Below, piece by piece: positions 1 to 8,036 of a DNA stretch of 22,553 nucleotides. Where the stretch lies: positions 1 to 22,553 of the forward strand of contig JAZOAK010000041.1 in assembly GCA_045595445.1 (NCBI GenBank), written 5' to 3'. How positions within the stretch are numbered: the stretch's first letter is position 1; every line of letters starts with the position of its first letter. The translations under genes and the position numbers were made by a program. Origin of the DNA: RGIG3009 sp045595445. GTDB taxonomy: Bacteria; Bacillota; Clostridia; Oscillospirales; Acutalibacteraceae. Under the pieces are notes generated by a model that was given only the letters and a program-made list of their open reading frames with translations, was not told the DNA's origin and did not search any database.

Positions 1-206
1 CCCTTCTGTCTCCACGGCTTCTTACCGCCGCCGCTGACTTCCGAACGGGTGAGGGTGGACTGTGTGCCCTGACGCTGATTGGCCAGGTAGTTGACTACGG
101 CGCTGTGCAGAACAGTCGCGTTGGGGGTGATACCGAAAACGGCATCGCTGAGTTCCATCGTACCGGTCTGCTTACCGGTCATATCAAAAGTAGATACTGT
201 AGCCAT
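1..206 (-). CDS. rplD: 50S ribosomal protein L4, N-terminal part (cut by window edge)
   Basis: Reading the minus strand from the ATG at 206 gives about 68 residues beginning MATVSTFDMTGKQTGTMEL and reaching the conserved stretch TRSEVSGGGKKPWRQKG, which is typical of the N-terminal third of L4. The reading frame stays open to the window edge, so the gene is partial only because the window ends. The start is supported by AAGGAGG about 8 bases upstream. It lies 19 bases after rplC, in the usual rpsJ-rplC-rplD order of the S10 operon. L4 binds 23S rRNA and lines the peptide exit tunnel; in gammaproteobacteria it also represses its own operon, but that cannot be assumed here. Confidence 0.95.
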   Translation of the reverse strand, partial: MATVSTFDMTGKQTGTMELSDAVFGITPNATVLHSAVVNYLANQRQGTQSTLTRSEVSGGGKKPWRQK

Positions 207-225
207 TGTCTATTTCCTCCTTCCC

Positions 226-858
226 TTACGCCTTGACGGAATCGGAGATGAGGATCAGACCGCCGCGAGGGCCGGGAACGGCACCGCAGATCGCGATCAG
301 ATTGTTTTCCACATCAACCTTCACGACTTTGAGATTTTGCACGGTAACGCGCTCAGCACCCAAGTGACCGGCGCCCTTCATTCCCTTGTATACACGAGAG
401 GGAGAGGAGCAAGCACCGAGGGAACCGGCGTGACGGGCAACAGGACCCGTACCGTGGCTTTCCTTCAGGCGGCTGTGATTCCAGCGCTTGATGGCGCCGG
501 CATAGCCTTTACCTTTGCTGACGCCCACAACGTCGACCTGATCGCCGGCGCCGAACACATCAGCCTTAACAATGTCGCCTACGTTGTAAGCGTCGCAGTT
601 CTCAAAGCGGAACTCGCGCAGCGCCTTTTTGGGCGCCACATCCGCCTTGTCAAAGTGACCCTTCATGGGTTTGTTCACTTTGTTAGCGGAAACTTCGCCG
701 AAGCCGAGCTGAACGGCCGTGTAGCCGTCGTTCTCTTCGGTCTTCTTCTGAACAACAACGCAGGGACCGGCCTCAATGACCGTAACCGCAACGGCGTTGC
801 CCTTTTCGTCGAAGATCTGCGTCATGCCGACCTTCTTACCGATGATGCCTTTTTGCAT
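226..858 (-). CDS. rplC: 50S ribosomal protein L3
   Basis: The 210-residue product begins MQKGIIGKKVGMTQIFDEKG, the hallmark N-terminus of bacterial L3, and contains the conserved RVTVQNLKVVKVD stretch near the C-terminus. Its length matches the family (about 205-215 residues). L3 is an early 23S rRNA-binding protein that reaches toward the peptidyl transferase centre. The ATG at 858 has AAGGAGG with suitable spacing. The gene is second in the S10 operon, 110 bases after rpsJ and 19 bases before rplD. The gap to rpsJ is longer than other gaps in the operon and contains a hairpin (listed separately). Confidence 0.98.
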   Translation of the reverse strand: MQKGIIGKKVGMTQIFDEKGNAVAVTVIEAGPCVVVQKKTEENDGYTAVQLGFGEVSANKVNKPMKGHFDKADVAPKKALREFRFENCDAYNVGDIVKADVFGAGDQVDVVGVSKGKGYAGAIKRWNHSRLKESHGTGPVARHAGSLGACSSPSRVYKGMKGAGHLGAERVTVQNLKVVKVDVENNLIAICGAVPGPRGGLILISDSVKA

Positions 859-881
859 GTCTTATACCTCCTTGGTTATTG

Positions 882-916
882 GTTCCCTATCACCGCTTTA
901 TACCGTGACCGGGAAC
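882..916 (-). other. Inverted repeat in the rpsJ-rplC gap
   Basis: Bases 882-887 (GTTCCC) and 911-916 (GGGAAC) are exact inverted complements, with a nested TCAC/GTGA pair inside. In the minus-strand transcript this forms a hairpin just before the rplC ribosome binding site. There is no U-run, so it does not look like an intrinsic terminator. It may be an mRNA processing or stability element, but nothing in the sequence settles this. Confidence 0.45.
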
Positions 917-968
917 ATGACCTCGCGTGTGGTGGAACAGAAGCGAACCGCTTCTTCAAACCGGAGCA

Positions 969-1280
969 TCACAGTTTGATTTCGATTTCCACACCGGCGG
1001 GGAGTTCAAGCCCCATCAGAGCTTCAACTGTCTTGTTTGACGGACGAAGAATGTCGATCAAGCGCTTGTGGGTACGGGATTCGAACTGTTCACGGGAATC
1101 CTTGTACTTGTGCACAGCACGCAGGATGGTAACGACTTCCTTCTCGGTCGGGAGCGGCACAGGACCGGAAACACGAGCGCCGGTACGGCGAGCGGTCTCT
1201 ACGATCTTCTCGGCGGACTGATCCACCAGCTGATGATCATACCCCTTAATGCGAATACGGATTTTTTCTTTGACTGCCAC
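969..1280 (-). CDS. rpsJ: 30S ribosomal protein S10
   Basis: The 103-residue product matches bacterial S10 in length and sequence: IRIRIKGYDHQLVDQSAEKI at the start, then GARVSGPVPLPTEKE and the C-terminal LPAGVEIEIKL. S10 sits in the 30S head and also serves as NusE in antitermination complexes. The start codon is GTG at 1280, supported by AAGGAGG about 8 bases upstream; no better ATG exists. It is the first gene of the S10 operon, transcribed from the promoter at 1650-1678 through a long leader. Confidence 0.98.
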   Translation of the reverse strand: MAVKEKIRIRIKGYDHQLVDQSAEKIVETARRTGARVSGPVPLPTEKEVVTILRAVHKYKDSREQFESRTHKRLIDILRPSNKTVEALMGLELPAGVEIEIKL

Positions 1281-1642
1281 TGAAAACGCCTCCTTAAAAG
1301 TTTAGTTGGCGGGCGACGCCAAAACTGCACACCCTGCCGGGTGTTTCTGCACCGGCATTTTAAAACCGGATGCCTGTTGGGTTTCAAGCGTCCGGGTGCA
1401 GTGTAAGCGTCTTGAAAAGACTGTGGCAAACGCAATGCGCCGCAAGCACGCCGAAGCAGAGTGCAACTCTCTGTTCCGTTTGCTTTGCCTCTTACAGCTA
1501 TTCCTTGTCGCCCGGTTTGAAATCGGACATACTCCGCGGAAAAACCGACTGTTGCCAGCCGCAACCTCCCGCATCATCGCATATCGTGCAGTCTGCGTGA
1601 CATCTGAAAAAGGGCGCAATTCGCCTACTTCCCATAGTCATG
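1281..1642 (-). promoter_or_regulatory. Long 5' leader of the S10 operon
   Basis: Between the expected transcription start (about 1642) and the rpsJ GTG lie about 360 nt with no credible gene. Composition switches sharply from the AT-rich promoter flank to GC-rich, structured sequence. Visible hairpins on the transcript include a 6-bp stem with four-base loop at 1329-1344 and a CAGAG/CTCTG stem near 1456-1472. Open frames cross it on both strands, but they lack ribosome binding sites and resemble no known protein. A leader of this length before ribosomal protein genes suggests autoregulation. I do not recognise it as a named leader family. Confidence 0.5.
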
Positions 1643-1649
1643 CCTAAAC

Positions 1650-1678
1650 ATTTTACCTCAACAATTTCAAAAAAGCAA
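1650..1678 (-). promoter_or_regulatory. Sigma-A promoter of the S10 operon
   Basis: On the minus strand TTGCTT (1678-1673) and TAAAAT (1655-1650) are separated by exactly 17 bases. Immediately upstream (about 1679-1740) lie phased A/T tracts like an UP element, which is usual for strong ribosomal protein promoters. Confidence 0.8.
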
Positions 1679-1845
1679 GTCTTTTTTCAAAAAAAATCAA
1701 AAAAATTTTGCAACAAAAAACCGCTTAAAATCGGGCTTTTTTAGCCTTTTTGACAACGACACAAGATATGGTTGTTTTTACTTTCTCCACCCCCACATCT
1801 GCGATTTTTCTATTATATATAATAAGGTATGTATAGAGCCACAAA

Positions 1846-1880
1846 CAAGCAGACGAAGAACGCTGTTCTTCGGCTGCTTG
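1846..1880 (-). terminator. Hairpin at the end of the aromatic operon
   Basis: The sequence 1846-1880 is an almost perfect inverted repeat (CAAGCAG, a one-base mismatch, CGAAGAAC, three-base loop, and its complement). It starts 8 bases after the aroQ stop. The U-tract that follows on the minus strand is short (TTTG), so efficiency may be modest. The sequence between here and the S10 promoter is AT-rich with no gene. Confidence 0.7.
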
Positions 1881-1888
1881 AACACTGC

Positions 1889-2317
1889 TTATTTTTGCAA
1901 CAATACGTCGATGGCTTCCTTGTAACCGTCAAAACCTTTGCCGCTGATGGTGGCAATGCACGCCTCACGCACAAAGGAGATCTGGCGAAAATCCTCACGG
2001 CTACTGATGTCCGACAAATGCACCTCCACCGCGGGTAACGCAATCGCTTTGAGCGCGTCCAAGAGTGCGACGCTTGTGTGCGTGTAGGCGGCGGGGTTTA
2101 TCACAATGCCGTCTGCCCCTTCAAAATACGCGTTTTGAATGGCCGTCACCAGCTCGCCCTCGTGGTTGGACTGCACGAAGATCGGCTCAACGTCTTTCTC
2201 CGCACAGTATGCCGTCAACTCATTGACGAGATCCTCATAGGTGTGTCTGCCGTAAATATCCGGCTCGCGGATGCCGAGCATATTCAAATTCGGCCCGTTT
2301 ACGATATACACTTTCAT
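1889..2317 (-). CDS. aroQ: 3-dehydroquinate dehydratase, type II
   Basis: This 142-residue protein is a type II dehydroquinase, which removes water from 3-dehydroquinate to give 3-dehydroshikimate (third shikimate step). Visible signatures are VNGPNLNMLGIREPDIYG with the catalytic Tyr (residue 22) and Arg17, QSNHEGELV (49-57), INPAAYTHTSVAL (73-85) and the catalytic His100 in EVHLSDI. Length is normal for the dodecameric family. The start at 2317 is chosen because MKVYIVNGPN is the family N-terminus, the ATG overlaps the aroE/aroK stop as ATGA, and GGAGG lies 10 bases upstream. It is the last gene of the aromatic operon. Confidence 0.96.
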   Translation of the reverse strand: MKVYIVNGPNLNMLGIREPDIYGRHTYEDLVNELTAYCAEKDVEPIFVQSNHEGELVTAIQNAYFEGADGIVINPAAYTHTSVALLDALKAIALPAVEVHLSDISSREDFRQISFVREACIATISGKGFDGYKEAIDVLLQK

Positions 2318-3540
2318 TGTCCGATCGCCTCCACTATACGCCGACAAGTCTCCTCCGGCGTTCCCGTAACAGTCACCGTAACGTCCGCGACCTCGCGATA
2401 CAGCGGTAACCGTTGCTTGTATAATTCTTCCAGTGCTTCGCGACTTTTCGAAAGCGGCCGTCCGTTGGTGGCGAGCGCATCCAGCTCCCGCTCTAAAAAC
2501 ACCACCACCGCGTTTTGCCGTAATGCATCACGGTTTTCCTGCGTTAAAATTGCGCCGCCGCCGGTCGCGATCACCTTGCCGCCGCCTTTGCCGAGTTCTT
2601 GTACCGCTTGCGCCTCCAAACGGCGGAACGCGGCTTCACCCTGCTCGGCAAAAATATCCGGAATGGTTTTTCCTGCGCTCTGTTCCACCGCCGCATCGGT
2701 ATCCGCCGCTTCTTTGCCAAGAGCGTTGGCGAGCAATCGCGCTTGTGTACTCTTGCCGCACCCCGGCATCCCCACCAAAACGATATTTCGGAACTGCCGT
2801 TCCAACGCGCGAAGTCCTTTTTCAATCAAGGTCTTATCCAACGGCTTATCCAAAAAAATCTCTGCCGCGCGGTGCGCTTGTGCCACCAGCATGGGAAGGC
2901 CGTTTGCCGTCTTGAATCCTCGCCGTTCGGCATCCAAGAGCAACCGCGTGCGCAACGGATTGTAAACAATATCCGCCACCGCCTCACAAGAGGGAAACGC
3001 CTCGAGTGAGATGGGCGCTGCCGCCGTTTCGGGATACATCCCCACCGGCGTGGTGTTGACAATGATCTCAGCATCGCGATGCCGCTCCAAATTGCCGTAA
3101 TTGTCCTCGCCCGAACGCGAGATCACCACAACGTGCTTCGCACCTTGGTCCTTCAAGGCACAGCACACCGTTGCCGAGGCGCCGCCGCTGCCAAGCACCA
3201 ACACTTTTTTGCCCGCAACCGCAATACCCGCTCGTTCAAGCATATACAAAAACCCATCATAATCCGTATTGTAGCCGCACACGGCATCGCCGTCAAAGCG
3301 AATGGTATTCACACTGCCGATGCGTTTTGCCGCCTCATCCAATTCGGTGCAAAACGGAACCACTGTTTTTTTGTATGGAATCGTGACGTTCATCGCCGCA
3401 ACCGGCGGATCGGCAAAAAGCGCACGTAACTCATCCTCCGATTTTTCGATCAGATCATACGTATACTCCCCGAAAAACGCATGGATCTGCGGCGACAAGC
3501 TGTGTGACAGCGTTTTCCCCAGTAAACCGTACCGTTTCAT
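2314..3540 (-). CDS. aroE-aroK: Fused shikimate dehydrogenase - shikimate kinase
   Basis: This 408-residue bifunctional protein joins two consecutive-pathway enzymes. Residues 1 to about 245 are shikimate dehydrogenase: SHSLSPQIH, NVTIPYKK with catalytic Lys57, GYNTDYDGF with Asp93, the NADP-binding VLGSGGAS (115-122), NTTPVGMYP and the C-terminal GLPMLVAQA. Residues about 250-408 are shikimate kinase: Walker A GMPGCGKST (257-265), the shikimate-binding Asp in ADTD, ATGGGA (325-330) and the RPL motif at 361-363. All key residues of both halves are present, so both activities are expected. The start overlaps the pheA stop; two adjacent ATGs (3543 and 3540) are possible and I use 3540, which begins MKRYGLLGK. 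Confidence 0.95.
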   Translation of the reverse strand: MKRYGLLGKTLSHSLSPQIHAFFGEYTYDLIEKSEDELRALFADPPVAAMNVTIPYKKTVVPFCTELDEAAKRIGSVNTIRFDGDAVCGYNTDYDGFLYMLERAGIAVAGKKVLVLGSGGASATVCCALKDQGAKHVVVISRSGEDNYGNLERHRDAEIIVNTTPVGMYPETAAAPISLEAFPSCEAVADIVYNPLRTRLLLDAERRGFKTANGLPMLVAQAHRAAEIFLDKPLDKTLIEKGLRALERQFRNIVLVGMPGCGKSTQARLLANALGKEAADTDAAVEQSAGKTIPDIFAEQGEAAFRRLEAQAVQELGKGGGKVIATGGGAILTQENRDALRQNAVVVFLERELDALATNGRPLSKSREALEELYKQRLPLYREVADVTVTVTGTPEETCRRIVEAIGQ

Positions 3541-4682
3541 CATACGATCTCGGTATAGCTGCCGAGATACCGGAAACTCTCCGTTTCCGCCTGCAACTGG
3601 CACAACAGATCGGTGAACGCTTTGGAATACACCGATACGTCGATATCAAAATAGAACATGAACTCGAAATCTTTACCGGGGATCGGACGGCTTTCCAGTT
3701 TGATGAGGTTGACACCGAGCGAATAGAATTTTGCAATAACCGTATACAAGGAGCCGGGTTTATGCGGCAGCGTCAGCATCAAACTGGAACGATGCGCACC
3801 CGGATACACCTCTAAGTTTTTGGAGATGCAGATAAACCGCGTATAGTTATTATCTACGTTCGAAACGGCTGTTTCGATCACTTCCAAACCATACAGCGCA
3901 GCACACGAATCGGAGGAAATCGCCGCCACGTCGGCACGGTCGCTTTCCGCCACCGCTTTGGCTGCCATCGCGGTATTCTCGCACACGTGTATCTTAACGT
4001 TTTTCAGCTTATGCAAAAAGGCACTGCACTGTTGGATCGCCTGCTCGTGAGAATAGATCTCACGGATATCGTCGAGCTTCACACCTTTTTTCGCAAGCAT
4101 CACGTGCGGGATATGCACGCGGGTACTGCGCACGATATGGAAGTTGTAGCGCAGCATCAGATCGTAGATCTGGTTGACCGAACCGGCCGTGCTGTTTTCC
4201 AGCGGCAAAATACCGTATCGGCAAAGTCCTTTGTCTACCGCCTGAAACACGCCTTCAAACGTGTTCATATACATAATGCTCGGTGCGCTGAACAGCTTTT
4301 CGCAAGCCAGCTGGGAATAGGCGCCCTCCACGCCTTGGCACGCGACGATCGCACGCTCAGGGAATACCTGCTCGGTGGTAGTAATCGCGCCTTTGATCTT
4401 GTCAGTCAACGTGCAGTCCAGTCCCAACAAGTGGCTCTGATGCGAGCGACTCAAACTCAAAATGAGATGATACAAAATCCGCGTCTGCGACTCCATATCC
4501 GGCCCCGCCAGTTCGGACACTTTTTCAAGCAGCATCCGCTCACGCTGCGGATCCAGCACCGGTTTGCCGGTTTCCTTTTTGAATGCCGCGACCTCTGCCG
4601 CCACACCCATTCGTTTCACAAACAGCGCAACAAGTTCCTTGTCGATACTGTCAATTTCCTTGCGCAATTCTTGAATGTCCAT
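3540..4682 (-). CDS. pheA: Bifunctional chorismate mutase - prephenate dehydratase
   Basis: The 380-residue protein converts chorismate to prephenate and then to phenylpyruvate. Residues 1-85 form the helical AroQ-type chorismate mutase (MDIQELRKEIDSIDKELVAL). Residues about 109-288 are prephenate dehydratase, with ENSTAGS (162-168) and the TRF motif (281-283). Residues about 297-375 are an ACT domain with ESRP (330-333), the Phe-binding signature, so feedback inhibition by Phe is expected. An upstream extension of the frame is rejected because the ATG at 4682 is preceded by TAAGGAG and begins the family N-terminus. It lies 14 bases after aroC and overlaps aroE/aroK. Confidence 0.96.
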   Translation of the reverse strand: MDIQELRKEIDSIDKELVALFVKRMGVAAEVAAFKKETGKPVLDPQRERMLLEKVSELAGPDMESQTRILYHLILSLSRSHQSHLLGLDCTLTDKIKGAITTTEQVFPERAIVACQGVEGAYSQLACEKLFSAPSIMYMNTFEGVFQAVDKGLCRYGILPLENSTAGSVNQIYDLMLRYNFHIVRSTRVHIPHVMLAKKGVKLDDIREIYSHEQAIQQCSAFLHKLKNVKIHVCENTAMAAKAVAESDRADVAAISSDSCAALYGLEVIETAVSNVDNNYTRFICISKNLEVYPGAHRSSLMLTLPHKPGSLYTVIAKFYSLGVNLIKLESRPIPGKDFEFMFYFDIDVSVYSKAFTDLLCQLQAETESFRYLGSYTEIV

Positions 4683-4696
4683 CTTAATGCAACTCC

Positions 4697-5758
4697 TTAC
4701 ACGAGATAATCTGCCAACGCAATCGCCAGCGCCGCTTCCACACACGGAACCGCCCGCGGCACGATACACGGATCGTGCCGACCTTTTATCGCCAACGTAT
4801 ATCCGTTTTTCGTGCTCAACTCCACCGTTTCCTGTTCCTTAGCAATCGACGGTGTCGGTTTGATCGCCACACGCAACACAAGGGGCATACCGGTAGAAAT
4901 TCCACCGAGGATCCCGCCGTGGCGATTGGTGCGCGTTTTCACGGTATCTCCGTCAAAATAATACGCGTCATTGTTTTCCGAACCGGTAAGCTCGGCGGCG
5001 TCAAAGCCGTTGCCGAACTCAATTCCCTTGACCGCAGGAATACCAAACATGATCGAAGAAATGCGATTTTCCAACCCGTCAAACACCGGATCACCGATGC
5101 CCGCAGGCAACCCCACCGCGGCACACTCGATGGTGCCGCCAACCGAATTGCCCTCGCCGAGTGCGGCGGTGATGCACTCTTGCATCGCCGCTTTTGCCGC
5201 CGCGTTTATCACGGGGAACGGATCGGTAAGGAAGTCGTCGGAGGTGACCGCCACCGCATCAAAGCGGTCATCACAAATGCCGCCGATTGACGCGATATGT
5301 CCACCAACCGCGATCCCCTTGGTAGCAAGAAACTGTTTGCAAAGACCACCCGCCACACAAAGTGCCGCCGTCAAACGACCCGAGAACTGTCCGCCCCCGC
5401 GAATATCATTGGCGCCGTCAAAGCGAACGGATGCCGGATAATCGGCGTGCGACGGACGCGGATGATCCCGCAAATCGCTGTAATCATCCGAACGAACATT
5501 GGCGTTGCGAATGAGCGCGGTAACAGGCGCCCCACAGGTGACGCCATCCACCAAACCGCTGACAAATTCCGGCACGTCCGCTTCTTTGCGTGTGGTCGCA
5601 AAAGGACCTCCCGCTGCGCGACGTTGCAAAAACGCCTGCAATTCCTCCATATCAATACGCAGTCCCGCCGGTAAGCCGTCAACCACCACGCCTATCGCTT
5701 CGGCATGAGATTGACCGAATACCGTGACCGTCAACTTTCGTCCACAGACAGATGACAT
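4697..5758 (-). CDS. aroC: Chorismate synthase
   Basis: The 353-residue enzyme removes phosphate from EPSP to give chorismate, using reduced FMN. It starts like the family (MSSVCGRKLTVTVFGQSHAEAIGVV aligned to the usual FGxSH region), includes RDHPRPSHADYPASVRFDG and RGGGQFSGRLTAA, and NRHGGILGGISTGMP near the C-terminal half. The first motif carries Gln and Ala where FGESHG is common, but the His is kept. The gene overlaps aroA by 28 bases; the ATG at 5758 has GAGAGGG upstream with about 8-base spacing. Confidence 0.96.
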   Translation of the reverse strand: MSSVCGRKLTVTVFGQSHAEAIGVVVDGLPAGLRIDMEELQAFLQRRAAGGPFATTRKEADVPEFVSGLVDGVTCGAPVTALIRNANVRSDDYSDLRDHPRPSHADYPASVRFDGANDIRGGGQFSGRLTAALCVAGGLCKQFLATKGIAVGGHIASIGGICDDRFDAVAVTSDDFLTDPFPVINAAAKAAMQECITAALGEGNSVGGTIECAAVGLPAGIGDPVFDGLENRISSIMFGIPAVKGIEFGNGFDAAELTGSENNDAYYFDGDTVKTRTNRHGGILGGISTGMPLVLRVAIKPTPSIAKEQETVELSTKNGYTLAIKGRHDPCIVPRAVPCVEAALAIALADYLV

Positions 5759-7002
5759 ACCCTCATCCCTCTCTTTTCTATCTCGTCAAAAAACGTCGGA
5801 TACGATTTGTTTACCGCTTCGGCACCCACGATAGTAACCGACTGTTCACAGATCAAAGCCGCGATCGCCGCTGACATAACGATACGGTGATCGTTGCTGC
5901 CTTGTACCGTTCCGCCTTTGAGTGTGCCACCGTTTATGAGCAATCCGTCCGCGGTAATCACACAGTCACCACCAAGTGCCACAATCAAGTCACGAACGGT
6001 TTGCAACCGATTACTTTCCTTGTGAATCAACCGTTCAGCGTTATAAATAACCGTTTGTCCCGGTAACGCGCTTGCCAGTACCGCCACGATGGGTACGAGA
6101 TCGGGAATCGCCTCAGCGTCCACCCGCAGCGCTTGCCGCGGACCACTACCCGACACTCGCCAAATACCCTCGGTGTTGATAACGGAAAAACCTGCTTGTC
6201 GGAGCAACGCGACGATCGCCTGATCGCCTTGTCGGGATTTCTCCGACAACCCCGACAACCCAAAGTTTTCACTACCGGAAAGTGCTGCTCCCACCAGCCA
6301 AAAAGCTGCGTTGGACCAGTCGCCCTCTGCCGGCAAGGTATGAGGTGATAGATACCGACCCGAAACAGTAAAAACGTTTTCCTCGCGGGTAACGCGAACG
6401 CCAAAACACGAAAGCGCTTGAATTGTAAGCGCAATATACGGGTAAGAGGCCATCTCCCCCGTCACACGAATACGGCAGACGCCCCCCATCAGCGGCGCCG
6501 CCATCAACAACCCGCTCACAAACTGGGAACTCAAACTTCCGCTGATCTCGAACTCGCGCCCTCGTAATTGCCCGCTGACCGACAGCGGAAACGTGCCTTC
6601 CTCCGACAAACGACAACCGTGCTCCTCTAACACCGGATAGATTGGGGTAAGCGGCCGCTGTGACAGCCGCCCTTTACCGGTAAACCGCGCGCCGCCGCAT
6701 GCCGCCATAATCGGCAACAAAAACCGAAGTGTCGACCCGCTCTCGCCGCAATCCAGAAGGGCACTCGGGTCGCGGTCGCCACGCGGGGTGACCGTCACAC
6801 GATCGCCCTCGCACGTAATGTCTGCAAGCCCTGCCCGCAGGCAGCGAACGGTTGCCTCAATATCCTCGGAATAGGTCACTCCCTCGATCACCGTCTGCGC
6901 ATCGCACAGCGCTGCGCAGATCAAAAGCCGATGCACGACCGATTTCGAAGCAATGATCGAGGTCTTTCCGCTCAACATGCGCCCCGATACGGTAACCGTC
7001 AT
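5731..7002 (-). CDS. aroA: 3-phosphoshikimate 1-carboxyvinyltransferase (EPSP synthase)
   Basis: This 423-residue enzyme transfers enolpyruvyl from PEP to shikimate-3-phosphate. Visible landmarks are ASKSVVHRLLICAAL near residue 18 (the substrate-binding Lys/Ser/Arg loop), GESGSTLRFLLPIMA (the PEP/glyphosate-contact loop), SLSSQFVSGLLMAAPL, and SNDHRIVMSAAIAA near the C-terminus. The first loop lacks the Pro-Gly of enteric AroA, as in a number of clostridial enzymes. The start overlaps the aroB stop as ATGA (7002-6999). Length is normal. Confidence 0.95.
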   Translation of the reverse strand: MTVTVSGRMLSGKTSIIASKSVVHRLLICAALCDAQTVIEGVTYSEDIEATVRCLRAGLADITCEGDRVTVTPRGDRDPSALLDCGESGSTLRFLLPIMAACGGARFTGKGRLSQRPLTPIYPVLEEHGCRLSEEGTFPLSVSGQLRGREFEISGSLSSQFVSGLLMAAPLMGGVCRIRVTGEMASYPYIALTIQALSCFGVRVTREENVFTVSGRYLSPHTLPAEGDWSNAAFWLVGAALSGSENFGLSGLSEKSRQGDQAIVALLRQAGFSVINTEGIWRVSGSGPRQALRVDAEAIPDLVPIVAVLASALPGQTVIYNAERLIHKESNRLQTVRDLIVALGGDCVITADGLLINGGTLKGGTVQGSNDHRIVMSAAIAALICEQSVTIVGAEAVNKSYPTFFDEIEKRGMRVCHLSVDES

Positions 7003-8036
7003 TCGGACAGCCCCCTTTGCAGGTACGTGCGCAATTCCTCCACCGGAATGGTAACGATCGTACCGTTTCCAAGTGTGGGAACCGTAATAATATGTAAGGT
7101 TTGGTTGCGCCGCTTTTTATCCGCCATCGCAGCGCGGTACAGCTCTTCGGCTGAAAACGCGCAGGTAGTAGGCAAGCCGTAGCTTTCCAACACGGCATCC
7201 AATCGTCGGCTGAGCGCTTCGCCTTCTTCGGCGCGCGCCATCATTGACATGCCGATCGCCACCGCGCTGCCGTGCGACACCTCAAACCGGCTACACTTCT
7301 CAATCGCGTGCCCGATCGTGTGACCGTAATTGAGAAGCAAACGACAACCGTTGTCAAACTCATCCTCCGCTACCACTTGACTTTTGATCGTAACACAACG
7401 GGTGACGATCTGCGTGTCGGTCCACGCGTGCTGTTCCAACGCGTCAAACAGTTCGGAGTCACGAATCATGCCGTATTTAATAACCTCTGCCATGCCGTCG
7501 GCATACACGGCGGGGGTAAGCGTTTTGAGCACCAGCGGATCAATCAGCACCAAACGCGGTTGATAAAACGCACCGAGCAGATTTTTACCTTCCGGCAGGT
7601 TGACAGCCGTTTTGCCGCCAACCGACGAATCCACACACGCCAGCAGCGTTGTGGGAATCTGTACAAACGGAATACCACGCAAATACGATGACGCGCAAAA
7701 CCCGGCCAGATCGCCAACCACACCGCCGCCAAGCGCCACAATGGCATCGCTGCGCGAAAAGCCTTCTTCGGCAAGGGTCGAAACAACGTTTAGATAATTG
7801 TCGGTGTTTTTCGAATCCTCCCCCGCAGGTATGACGTACTCGGTCACGTCAAACCCCGCTGCGGAAAGCGCGACACACACAGCGTCACCGTACAGTTCCG
7901 TCACGTTGCTGTCGGTAAGCACCAGAATTTTCTCGCTGTCAAGCACACCTCGGCACTCCTCGCCAACACGAGCCAGAAGGCCCTCCTCAATGTGGATCTC
8001 GTATGTACGGGACGTCCCCACCTTAATCTTCTCCAT
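6999..8036 (-). CDS. aroB: 3-dehydroquinate synthase
   Basis: The 345-residue enzyme cyclises DAHP to 3-dehydroquinate with catalytic NAD and a divalent metal. The NAD-binding stretch GGGVVGDLAGF (103-113) is followed by PTTLLACVDSSVGGKTAVNLPEGKN split across residues 128-152. Metal ligands are Glu184 (DGMAEVIKYG), His239 (NYGHTIGHA) and His255 (SHGSAVAIGM), all present. It overlaps tyrA by 14 bases; the ATG at 8036 begins a normal family N-terminus (MEKIKVGTSRTYEI). Confidence 0.96.
   Translation of the reverse strand: MEKIKVGTSRTYEIHIEEGLLARVGEECRGVLDSEKILVLTDSNVTELYGDAVCVALSAAGFDVTEYVIPAGEDSKNTDNYLNVVSTLAEEGFSRSDAIVALGGGVVGDLAGFCASSYLRGIPFVQIPTTLLACVDSSVGGKTAVNLPEGKNLLGAFYQPRLVLIDPLVLKTLTPAVYADGMAEVIKYGMIRDSELFDALEQHAWTDTQIVTRCVTIKSQVVAEDEFDNGCRLLLNYGHTIGHAIEKCSRFEVSHGSAVAIGMSMMARAEEGEALSRRLDAVLESYGLPTTCAFSAEELYRAAMADKKRRNQTLHIITVPTLGNGTIVTIPVEELRTYLQRGLSE

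Noticed and set aside
91..1221. Long plus-strand open frame over rplC and rpsJ
   Set aside because: It is antisense to three unmistakable ribosomal protein genes, has no ribosome binding site and no recognisable motif.
1302..1647. Open frames on both strands in the S10 leader
   Set aside because: No ribosome binding site, composition rich in Arg, Cys and Ser as in shadow frames, and located between promoter and rpsJ; better explained as leader RNA.
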